From: CAYGTO01 sp964352815
Lineage (GTDB): Bacteria > Pseudomonadota > Alphaproteobacteria > Rickettsiales > UBA3002
Direction: 5' to 3'
NCBI GenBank assembly: GCA_964352815.1
Contig: CAYGTO010000001.1
Location: 248,001 to 312,000 of the forward strand
Length of the DNA stretch: 64,000 nucleotides
Made by a program: the position numbers and the translations under genes. The notes beneath the pieces were generated by a model. That model saw only the letters and a list, made by a program, of their open reading frames with translations. It searched no databases and had not been told where the DNA came from. Shown one piece after another: positions 21,613-28,704 of this stretch (within the stretch, counting starts at the first letter, position 1; each line of letters begins with the position of its first letter).

Positions 21613-22515
21613 ATGCCTGACTTTATCGACCTCCACAGCGTTTCCAAAGACATCATTCGCCAGCTGCTTGAGCTGGCTAAAACCATCAAAGCGAACCCGG
21701 GCGCCTATAGTGAGAAGCTCAAGGGACAGAAACTCGCGATGATTTTTGAGAAAAACTCTACACGCACGCGCGTCTCGTTCGAGCTCGCCATGCATGAGCT
21801 GGGCGGTTATGCGCTGTTTCTCTCGAACCGTGACTTGCAGCTTGGTCGCGGCGAAACCATTGCCGACACGGCGAAAGTGCTGTCGCGCTATGTCGATTGC
21901 ATGATGCTGCGCTCCTATTCGCACAACACGCTGCTCGAGCTTGCGGAACATTCTGATGTGCCGGTGATCAACGGCCTAACCCATCTCACGCATCCGTGCC
22001 AGCTGATGGCGGACATGCTGACGATTGAAGAGCATCGCGGCGCGCTAGAGAATCAGGTGATTGCCTGGTCGGGCGACGGTAATAATATGGCGAATAGCTT
22101 CGTCATTGCGGCCGAGCAAATGGGCTTTGAGCTGCGCCTCGCATGCCCTGAAACCTTGCGCCCGAACACACAACTGCTTGAGCGCGCCTTGTCGAATGGC
22201 GCGCAGATTCGCATTATGGAAACGCCTGAAGAAGCCGCAGAACAAGCCGACGTTATTGTGACCGATACCTGGGTGTCGATGGGTGATGATGATGAACAAC
22301 AGCGTATGGAGTGGCTCGAGCCGTACCGCGTCACGAGCGAACTGATGGCGAAAGCGAAAAGTGATGCCATCTTCATGCACTGCCTGCCGGCACATCGCGG
22401 CGAGGAGGTCACCGCCGAAGTGATTGACGGGCCGCAAAGCGTGGTGTGGGACGAGGCGGAAAACCGTCTGCACGCGCAGAAGGCTGTGTTAGTTTGGTGC
22501 TTGGAGGCGATGTGA
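21613..22515 (+). CDS. argF: Ornithine carbamoyltransferase
   Basis: The 300-residue protein starts MPDFIDLHSVSKDIIRQLLE. It has the carbamoyl-phosphate loop KNSTRTRVSFE, LQLGRGETIADTAKVLSRYV, HPCQLMADMLTI, DTWVSMGDDDE and the ornithine-site HCLPAHRGEEV. It converts ornithine to citrulline. ATG 21613 follows GTGGGAG; a longer in-frame start at 21553 lies inside the repeat and is rejected. Confidence 0.96.
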   Translation: MPDFIDLHSVSKDIIRQLLELAKTIKANPGAYSEKLKGQKLAMIFEKNSTRTRVSFELAMHELGGYALFLSNRDLQLGRGETIADTAKVLSRYVDCMMLRSYSHNTLLELAEHSDVPVINGLTHLTHPCQLMADMLTIEEHRGALENQVIAWSGDGNNMANSFVIAAEQMGFELRLACPETLRPNTQLLERALSNGAQIRIMETPEEAAEQADVIVTDTWVSMGDDDEQQRMEWLEPYRVTSELMAKAKSDAIFMHCLPAHRGEEVTAEVIDGPQSVVWDEAENRLHAQKAVLVWCLEAM

Positions 22516-22530
22516 AATATAGGCAATTAT

Positions 22531-22619
22531 CGTTCTGCGAGGCGGCGCGCCAGTGCCAACGACGCAGTCCAGAGCTGCAATCGAAATTCTGTATCGCGTC
22601 GCTTACGCTCGCGAAACGT
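22531..22619. repeat. Palindromic element, CGAGG...CTCGCGAAACG family, upstream of hslO
   Basis: Runs from TCTGCGAGGCGGC to GCTCGCGAAACG, with a GCAGTCCAGAGCTGC palindrome inside. It is the third copy of the family placed just before a gene start. Confidence 0.55.
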
Positions 22620-22642
22620 TTCATTATTTGGGATGCGGCCCA

Positions 22643-23578
22643 GTGACACAAGACCATACGATCAATCCAAACAATGCCATCACCCCGTTTCTGATTCACC
22701 AGTCAAATGTTCGCGGGCGTATGGTGCGCATGCAAGATACGCTCGATACAATTCTCACTACCCATGATTACCCGGAGCAGGTGTCACAGCTGCTTGGTGA
22801 AGGGCTGATGATCGTCGCGATGCTCGCCAGTAACCTTAAACATAATGGTGTCTTCACGCTGCAAGCGCGTGGTGATGGGCCGATTGGTATGGTGGTTGCG
22901 GATGCGGTGTTTGGCGGCGGATTGCGTGGCTATGCCGCGTTTGATGACACAAAACTCAGCGCACTGCTCAGCGAAGAAGAAACTCCGAGCCTGGCGCAGC
23001 TGATGGGCCAGGGGCATTTAGCTATTACGCTCGATGCGGGCGGAAAGAATCAGCGCTATCAAGGCGTGGTCGGCCTTGAAGGCACGTCGATCAGCGAAGC
23101 GATCACTCATTATTTCACGCAGTCGCAACAGATTGATGTTAAATTTCATATTGCACTTGGAAGAGATAAGGCGACGTGGCGCGGCGGCGCGATGATGATC
23201 GAACGGCTGCCTGAAGGGGTGCTGCCGATGGACCGTGATGCTGTCGATGACATTCAAGAGGTTGGCGAAGAAGAATGGCGCGCGGCCTATAGCATGATGC
23301 ATACGTTGAGCGATGAGGAATTGATTGATATCGAACTCTCGCCCGCCGAGCTGCTCTATCGCTTATATAACGCCGATGGGGTATGGGTCCATGATGCCCT
23401 TCCGCTGCATCACGAATGTCGCTGTTCCAGAGGGAAAGTAGAGAGTGCACTGCGCACGATTGCGCGCAATGAAATTGAAGCGCTCAAGCGCGAGGATGGC
23501 TTGCTTTCCGTCGTGTGTGAGTTTTGTAAAAGCGAAGAATTGTTCGACGAACTGCAACTCGAACGGTTGTATAAATAG
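22643..23578 (+). CDS. hslO: Redox-regulated chaperone Hsp33
   Basis: From GTG 22643 the 311-residue protein begins MTQDHTINPNNAITPFLIHQ and VRGRMVRMQDTLDTIL. The C-terminal zinc site is C-R-C (HHECRCSRG) then C-E-F-C about 35 residues on, the Hsp33 redox switch. Oxidation releases zinc, unfolds the linker and activates holdase function in the cytoplasm. The 30 in-frame codons upstream of the GTG are translated repeat and are left out. Ribosome site is weak. Last gene of argD-argF-hslO. Confidence 0.93.
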   Translation: MTQDHTINPNNAITPFLIHQSNVRGRMVRMQDTLDTILTTHDYPEQVSQLLGEGLMIVAMLASNLKHNGVFTLQARGDGPIGMVVADAVFGGGLRGYAAFDDTKLSALLSEEETPSLAQLMGQGHLAITLDAGGKNQRYQGVVGLEGTSISEAITHYFTQSQQIDVKFHIALGRDKATWRGGAMMIERLPEGVLPMDRDAVDDIQEVGEEEWRAAYSMMHTLSDEELIDIELSPAELLYRLYNADGVWVHDALPLHHECRCSRGKVESALRTIARNEIEALKREDGLLSVVCEFCKSEELFDELQLERLYK

Positions 23579-23624
23579 AGGTTTCAGGTTTTAGCGGATT
23601 GAAAAACGCTGTAACCTGAAACCT
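23579..23624 (+). repeat. 12-bp inverted repeat after hslO
   Basis: AGGTTTCAGGTT (23579-23590) is perfectly inverted as AACCTGAAACCT (23613-23624), with an inner AGCG/CGCT pair. No T-run; it may stabilise the hslO message end. It resembles in layout the repeat after gapR. Confidence 0.65.
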
Positions 23625-23834
23625 ATAACCTACAAACGCATAGCCCCCTTATCCCCATTTTACGCATGCTGTGTGGATAGTAAATGTCGTCACATTGCTG
23701 AAAGATTTTTTCGCGACTACTCCTTATACTCTTAAATGGTTGTTCATACAAAAATTGAACGATTGAAAATAAAATTGATTGACCTCAGTCGCTCGGCAGC
23801 ATACTGACTAGTGGTCTCGCAGAGGAGAAAACAG

Positions 23835-24554
23835 ATGCCAAAAACGCACGTTAAAGACAAACGCAAGTACCAGCTGATTCAAGCCACAATCGATTCGATC
23901 GCCACGCGCGGCATCAACGAAACCACCATCACTCACATTTGTAAAGGTGCCGGCCTGTCGCGCGGGATTGTGAATTTCTATTTCTCTTCCAAAGAACTTC
24001 TGATGCAAGACACGCTGCGTCACGTGCTCGAGGAAAAAGATTTCTTCTGGCAAGGTACGATGGCATCTGCAGAAGATGATTCGCTTGCAAAACTCTATGC
24101 GATGATCGCGGCACATTTTTCTCAAAAGCTCTGCCAGCGTAAACGCCTGAATGTGCTGTCGGCCTATTGGGGGCATGCAGCGGCGCATAAGCCATACAGT
24201 GAACAGCTCAACGCTAGTGATAGCAAATGGGTGGAAACGGTGAGCGCGCTCTGGAAAGAGATTTCTCAGTGTGAGAATGAAAAAGCGTATGTCTTTGCCC
24301 TGCGCTTGCATGCGTTGGTGCGTGGCCTGTGGTTGTCATTCTTGCTCAATCCAACGAAAGAATATCGCCTGGCCTATGCGGAGCAGTGCGAACTTTTCAT
24401 CGAAGAACAGCGCCAAATGGCTGAGCAAGTGTCTGCCACTAGCAAGCCTTCACGCCGCGCCAATCCGAAAAGCGACAAAACGCAGCGTCAGGTGAAAGAA
24501 AAAACGGTGCGAGACAGCAATGATAAAACCGGTGATTTATTTGCGCAGATGTAG
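23835..24554 (+). CDS. TetR/AcrR family regulator (BetI-like)
   Basis: The 239-residue protein starts MPKTHVKDKRKYQLIQATID at ATG 23835, with GAGGAG upstream. The N-terminal helix-turn-helix reads ITHICKGAGLSRGIVNFYFSSKE (about residues 30-55), close to BetI-type regulators (GIxxxYFxSKExLL). The C-terminal domain is helical, with VLSAYWGHAAAHKPY; the last 40 residues are basic and probably disordered. The target and ligand are unknown. It sits 69 bases before dxs and may be co-transcribed with it. A TTGACC/CATACT promoter-like pair is just upstream (about 23779-23806). Confidence 0.88.
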   Translation: MPKTHVKDKRKYQLIQATIDSIATRGINETTITHICKGAGLSRGIVNFYFSSKELLMQDTLRHVLEEKDFFWQGTMASAEDDSLAKLYAMIAAHFSQKLCQRKRLNVLSAYWGHAAAHKPYSEQLNASDSKWVETVSALWKEISQCENEKAYVFALRLHALVRGLWLSFLLNPTKEYRLAYAEQCELFIEEQRQMAEQVSATSKPSRRANPKSDKTQRQVKEKTVRDSNDKTGDLFAQM

Positions 24555-24623
24555 CGTTTTTTTCCGGCGTCTATTTGCCTTTTTCCATTGCAATTCAGCC
24601 TATTTCCACTAGCCTCAGTGGCT

Positions 24624-26627
24624 ATGGAAACCCCGCTTCTTGATAGAATACACTCGCCGCGCGATCTGCGCGAGCTCTCTGAAGAGCAGCTGGCGCAATG
24701 TGCCGATGAGCTGCGCACCGATATGATCGATGCGATCTCGCAGACGGGTGGCCATTTGGGCGCCGGGCTGGGCGTGGTCGAGCTGACCGTGGCGCTGCAT
24801 TATATTTTCAACACGCCGGATGATAAAATCATTTGGGATGTGGGGCACCAAGCCTACCCGCATAAAATTCTGACCGGACGCCGCGAGCGCATGCGCACGA
24901 TTCGCAAGCCAGAGGGGTTGTCAGGCTTTTGTAAGCGGAGCGAAAGCGAGTATGACACGTTCGGTGCGGGCCATAGTTCCACCTCAATTTCGGCAGGTCT
25001 CGGCATGGCCGTGGCGCGCGATTTGAATGCTCGTCATTCTGAGAGAGCGGAGCGAGAGAAGAATCTTGGTGCGGACGGCACGATAGATCCTTCGCCTGCG
25101 GCTCAGGATGACGCACACGATATTATCGCGGTGATTGGCGATGGCGCGATGAGCGCGGGCATGGCCTATGAGGCAATGAATAATGCGGGTGCGCTCGGCA
25201 ACCGGCTGATCGTGATCTTGAATGATAATGACATGTCGATTGCACCGCCGACCGGTGCGATGAGCGGCTATCTGTCGCGGCTGATTTCCGGAAAATCATA
25301 TAATTCGCTTCGCCATGTCGGTAAGATGGTAATGGAGAAATTCCCCGAGCCGATGGCGCGCGCGATCAAAAAGGTTGAGCAGCATGCGCGCGGTATAGCG
25401 ATGGGCGGCAGCCTGTTTGAAGAGCTTGGCTTTTACTATGTCGGCCCGGTCGATGGTCATAACCTGGAACATCTGATTCCAGTGCTGAAAAATGTCCGCG
25501 ACAATCGCAATAGCGGCCCGGTTTTAATTCATGTCGTGACGGAAAAGGGCCATGGCTATGAGCCGGCAGAAAATTCAGCCGATAAATATCATGGTGTCTC
25601 GACGTTCGATGTCAGCACCGGCGCGCAGAATAAAGCGAGTGGCGGCGCACCGAGCTATACGTCTGTTTTCGCCAAAGCGCTGATTGAAGAAGCCAAACAG
25701 GATGAGAAAGTGGTTGCGATCACGGCGGCGATGCCATCAGGCACCGGCCTCGATACATTCGGCTCTGTATTCCCCGAGCGCACCTTTGATGTCGGCATTG
25801 CCGAACAGCATGCGGTGACCTTTGCCGCTGGGCTGGCCAGTGAAGGCCACAAACCGTTCTGCGCCATTTATTCAACCTTCCTTCAGCGCGCCTATGATCA
25901 GGTGGTGCATGATGTGGCGATTCAAAAACTTCCCGTGCGCTTCGCGATTGACCGGGCAGGGCTGGTGGGCGCCGATGGCCCAACCCATGCCGGCAGTTTC
26001 GACATTGCCTATCTCTCTAACCTTCCGGGGTTTGTCGTAATGGCGGCCGCCGATGAGGCGGAACTGATGCATATGACAGCGACAGCAGCGGCGTATGATC
26101 AGGGCCCGATCGCCTTCCGCTATCCGCGCGGCGCGGGTGTGGGGCTCGCATTGCCCGAGCGCGGTGAGGTGCTCGAAATTGGTAAAGGCCGGGTGATTCA
26201 AGAGGGGAGCGATGTCGCAATTTTATCTTTCGGCGCGCGCCTTGAAGAAGCGAAGAAAGCTGCGGCGGAATTACAAGCGCAAGGTATTTCGGTCACCATT
26301 GCCGATGCGCGCTTTGCAAAACCGCTTGATACCTCGCTGATCGATCAGCTTTTCGCGAACCATCGTGCGGTGATCACCATTGAAGAGGGCGCGTGCGGTG
26401 GCTTTGGCTCTCAAGTGCAGCACTATGCGCTAAGTGCGGGGCTGCTCGATAGTGGCGCATGCATACTGCGAAGCATGATATTGCCGGACACATTCCAAGA
26501 TCATGGTAAGCCCGATGCCATGTATGCTGAGGCCGGGTTGAACGCAGAACAAATTGCGAAGTTTATTGCAGAGCTGTGGCAGTCCAAAACTGGTGAAACC
26601 ACCGCGCCGCTGAGTTTGGCGAAATGA
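24624..26627 (+). CDS. dxs: 1-deoxy-D-xylulose-5-phosphate synthase, with in-frame repeat insertion
   Basis: From ATG 24624 (METPLLDRIHSPRDLRELSE) the product has 667 residues. ThDP-binding parts: GGHLGAGLGVVELTVALHY, WDVGHQAYPHKILTGRR, GHSSTSISAGLGMAVARDL, VIGDGAMSAGMAYEAMNNAG. The second half holds the transketolase-like PP domain (DVGIAEQHAVTFAAGLASEG) and C-terminal domain. It joins pyruvate and glyceraldehyde 3-phosphate for isoprenoids, thiamine and PLP. Residues about 137-163 (HSERAEREKNLGADGTIDPS then PAAQDD) come from a palindromic element at 25033-25112, inserted where related enzymes have a variable loop just before the VIGDGA motif. Confidence 0.96.
   Translation: METPLLDRIHSPRDLRELSEEQLAQCADELRTDMIDAISQTGGHLGAGLGVVELTVALHYIFNTPDDKIIWDVGHQAYPHKILTGRRERMRTIRKPEGLSGFCKRSESEYDTFGAGHSSTSISAGLGMAVARDLNARHSERAEREKNLGADGTIDPSPAAQDDAHDIIAVIGDGAMSAGMAYEAMNNAGALGNRLIVILNDNDMSIAPPTGAMSGYLSRLISGKSYNSLRHVGKMVMEKFPEPMARAIKKVEQHARGIAMGGSLFEELGFYYVGPVDGHNLEHLIPVLKNVRDNRNSGPVLIHVVTEKGHGYEPAENSADKYHGVSTFDVSTGAQNKASGGAPSYTSVFAKALIEEAKQDEKVVAITAAMPSGTGLDTFGSVFPERTFDVGIAEQHAVTFAAGLASEGHKPFCAIYSTFLQRAYDQVVHDVAIQKLPVRFAIDRAGLVGADGPTHAGSFDIAYLSNLPGFVVMAAADEAELMHMTATAAAYDQGPIAFRYPRGAGVGLALPERGEVLEIGKGRVIQEGSDVAILSFGARLEEAKKAAAELQAQGISVTIADARFAKPLDTSLIDQLFANHRAVITIEEGACGGFGSQVQHYALSAGLLDSGACILRSMILPDTFQDHGKPDAMYAEAGLNAEQIAKFIAELWQSKTGETTAPLSLAK
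25033..25112. repeat. GTCAT...ATGAC palindromic element inside dxs
   Basis: GTCATTCTGAG (25033-25043) is inverted, with one mismatch, as CTCAGGATGAC (25102-25112). The 80-base element is read through in frame and adds about 27 residues. Confidence 0.85.
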
Positions 26628-26631
26628 GTCC

Positions 26632-26733
26632 GTCATTCCGCGACTTGATCGCGGAATCTCTAATATTCGGCGTAGAGATCCCGTGGTCAGCCGCAGCGTA
26701 GCGGAGACCGGCGAAACCAACCCACGGGATGAC
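26632..26733. repeat. GTCAT...ATGAC palindromic element
   Basis: The 102-base element between dxs and the L,D-transpeptidase gene shares GCGGAGACCGGCGAA with the copy at 2825. Arms GTCATTCCGCGA-type and CCCACGGGATGAC. Confidence 0.65.
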
Positions 26734-26745
26734 AGGATAAACATT

Positions 26746-27243
26746 ATGACCACCATCTATGTGACCAGTCCAACGACCCTCACCTATGAAGGGAAGGAAT
26801 ATGCTTGCGCGATTGGTAAGGCCGGGTTTGTTTCGCCGGAAGAAAAGCGCGAAGGCGATCTGAAAACGCCGACCGGGACGTATCCGCTGCGTGAATGCTG
26901 GTATCGCAAGGACAGGGTTGCCGCGCCGAAGACGCATCTCATCAAACGCATAATAACTGAAGAAAATGGCTGGTGTGACGCGCCGGATCACCCCAACTAT
27001 AATCACCATGTGGCATTGCCATTTGATGCGTCACATGAAACGCTATGGCGCAGCGATAACCGCTACGACATCATAATTCCTCTGGGCTATAATGATGACC
27101 CGGTTGTCGCGGGCAAAGGAAGCGCGATTTTCTTTCATTTAGCATCGGATGATTATCAAGGCACGGAAGGCTGTATCGCAGTGTCGCTGGAAGATATGGT
27201 CACATTGCTCAGTGCAACGCATATGAGAATTGATCCGGCTTAG
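26746..27243 (+). CDS. L,D-transpeptidase (YkuD-type) family protein
   Basis: The 165-residue protein starts MTTIYVTSPTTLTYEGKEYA. The fold is that of the YkuD catalytic domain: AIGKAGFVSPEEKREGDLKT, PTGTYPL, then IFFHLASDDYQGTEGCIAVS, with the catalytic His and Cys (H...GTEGC). L,D-transpeptidases crosslink peptidoglycan or attach proteins to it. There is no signal peptide from this ATG, so either export uses another route or it belongs to the YkuD-like group without a signal. An in-frame start at 26683 lies in the repeat and is rejected. Convergent with and overlapping the next gene by four bases. Confidence 0.85.
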   Translation: MTTIYVTSPTTLTYEGKEYACAIGKAGFVSPEEKREGDLKTPTGTYPLRECWYRKDRVAAPKTHLIKRIITEENGWCDAPDHPNYNHHVALPFDASHETLWRSDNRYDIIIPLGYNDDPVVAGKGSAIFFHLASDDYQGTEGCIAVSLEDMVTLLSATHMRIDPA

Positions 27244-27488
27244 TGCAAGCGCCCGTTTGGCAGATTGCCATTCGCGGCGGCAAGAATCACTTCACCAAAT
27301 TTGGGTGAGAACAGTTTCGAGAGCACCATACGCTTAATGGATGCTTCAAAGTTGCGGCGTGCTTCGCCAGCTAAATTCGTATTCACGGTAATTGCGCTCA
27401 AGCCACCATCCGCCATCGGATTGGTGCAAATCGCAAAGCCACCTTCAAGTGGCTGAATGTACTCCGTCGGATTAAAATACATTGTCAT
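27240..27488 (-). CDS. Hypothetical protein, 82 aa
   Basis: MTMYFNPTEYIQPLEGGFAI with a body rich in Asn and Ala (NTNLAGEARRNFEASIKRMV, KLFSPKFGEVILAAANGN). There is no membrane segment or signal. ATG 27488 follows GAGGA six bases away. No family recognised. Its promoter at 27564-27608 has the TGTCA-type half-site geometry, with a leader of about 70 bases. Confidence 0.6.
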   Translation of the reverse strand: MTMYFNPTEYIQPLEGGFAICTNPMADGGLSAITVNTNLAGEARRNFEASIKRMVLSKLFSPKFGEVILAAANGNLPNGRLH

Positions 27489-27563
27489 AGGGTTCCTCTA
27501 CATCTCGAAATGCGTGTTTTCATTATTGTCCTGGGCATTCCATATTCCCAACCTTATCGTTCT

Positions 27564-27608
27564 ACTATACGTTAAAATGAAATCTCCTTGTGTTACGATT
27601 TTGTGAAA
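27564..27608 (-). promoter_or_regulatory. Promoter with TTTCA-N6-CGTAA direct repeat
   Basis: Reverse strand: TTTCA (27608-27604), six bases, CGTAA (27597-27593), 23-base spacer, TATAGT (27569-27564). Half-sites are the weakest of the five, but the spacing and -10 fit. The gap 27489-27796 holds this, the palindrome at 27719 and a DnaA-box-like TGTGTATAA near 27617. Confidence 0.45.
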
Positions 27609-27718
27609 TCGGTAGGCTGTGTATAAGCGGCGCGGGGTGGACGCATTCTAAAATCTATCTTTTGCGCTGCAATATTTTATTCTTAATAATTACTATATAT
27701 CAGAATGTTGGTGCCTTT

Positions 27719-27741
27719 AGCTATGCGATTAATGCATAGCT
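27719..27741. promoter_or_regulatory. 8-bp palindrome, possible operator
   Basis: AGCTATGC-GATTAAT-GCATAGCT, arms perfectly inverted. It lies 56 bases before the lipoprotein start, with a TATTATAT -10-like run between. Confidence 0.4.
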
Positions 27742-27796
27742 CATATGCAAAAACATCAATGGCGTGTATGGCTTATTATATGGTTAATTCATTTTT

Positions 27797-27961
27797 ATGC
27801 AAAAACTTTTGATTACATTCCTATCTGTATCCATGCTTGCCGCATGTGTCCAGAACGAGCCAAAACAAACGGCTACAGTGGATTGGAGCAATATGGAGTA
27901 TGGGTATAAATTCACCGGCAATGTGACCGCGAACCCATACATTCGTACCTCAAGCAAATAA
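27797..27961 (+). CDS. Small lipoprotein, 54 aa
   Basis: MQKLLITFLSVSMLAACVQN has a positive n-region, a hydrophobic core and a lipobox L-A-A-C (Cys17), so the mature protein is only 38 residues: EPKQTATVDWSNMEYGYKFT then GNVTANPYIRTSSK. It should be lipidated and held in the inner or outer membrane. No family recognised. No strong Shine-Dalgarno sequence is visible before ATG 27797. A palindrome lies upstream and a repeat directly follows the stop. Confidence 0.65.
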   Translation: MQKLLITFLSVSMLAACVQNEPKQTATVDWSNMEYGYKFTGNVTANPYIRTSSK

Positions 27962-27970
27962 TGCCCCTTC

Positions 27971-28054
27971 GTCATCTTCGGCCGCGCTGCTGCGCGCGTC
28001 GGAGATCTAATCTAACCAGATCCCCGAGACGAACAAAGTTCGCTCGAGGATGAC
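27971..28054. repeat. GTCAT...ATGAC palindromic element
   Basis: The 84-base element between convergent genes is near-identical in its right half to the copy at 5512-5586 (CAGATCCCCGAGACGAAC...GTTCGCTCGAGGATGAC). Confidence 0.7.
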
Positions 28055-28062
28055 GTGTTCCC

Positions 28063-28545
28063 CTACAAATTTCTCTGTCCTGCCTGACTCGCAATCACTG
28101 TGTCAGCTTGCTGCTGGCTGCGGCTCTGGCGGAAGTTTTCAAGCGCTTCTTGTGAGCGTGTGGTTTCGCGCGTGGAAGACGTGACTCGTGTTTTTTCGCG
28201 TGTAAACAGATCGTCCACCGTGCCGCGAATCCAGCGGTTGATCTGGGTTTCCACAGGGCGCAGGGCATTACCAAGATCGCCCTCTACGCCCAGTAAATTG
28301 CCTAAATCGACCCGTGGCGGCCGGCTACGCGCGCCCAGCTGGTTGCCGAGCGAGCCAAGCAGCCCATTCATTAGCGATGACACGCTCTCGCTCAATTTGA
28401 CTTCAGTCTCCCGCTGCCAGCGCTCCAATGTTTCATTGGCCGCTTCTTGCAGCTGTTTTTCAATGCGTTCAACCGACGCGGCGATGAATGTGTCATTTTG
28501 GCGCGACTGAGAACGCCCCGATAAGAGGTCTCTGAATATGGTCAT
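28063..28545 (-). CDS. Hypothetical protein, 160 aa
   Basis: It starts MTIFRDLLSGRSQSRQNDTF at ATG 28545 with CCGGAGA upstream. A helix with IEKQLQEAANETLERWQRET, a Gly/Leu-rich middle (LMNGLLGSLGNQLGARS), and a Gln/Arg/Ser-rich disordered tail. There is no signal peptide. No family recognised. It is divergent from icd, and the 159-base space between them holds both promoters. Confidence 0.6.
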   Translation of the reverse strand: MTIFRDLLSGRSQSRQNDTFIAASVERIEKQLQEAANETLERWQRETEVKLSESVSSLMNGLLGSLGNQLGARSRPPRVDLGNLLGVEGDLGNALRPVETQINRWIRGTVDDLFTREKTRVTSSTRETTRSQEALENFRQSRSQQQADTVIASQAGQRNL

Positions 28546-28704
28546 ACAAATCTCCGGAAATAATATAGTTTGTATATACCACGCCTTTCACGCACCCGGA
28601 AGGGGGCGAAACGCATTTTTTTAGAAGCGCTTTTCTTCTAGTTTTGTTAACCATTTTCACCTATACTGCTTAGCAATAAAAACAATTCTCTAAGGAGTCT
28701 ACGC

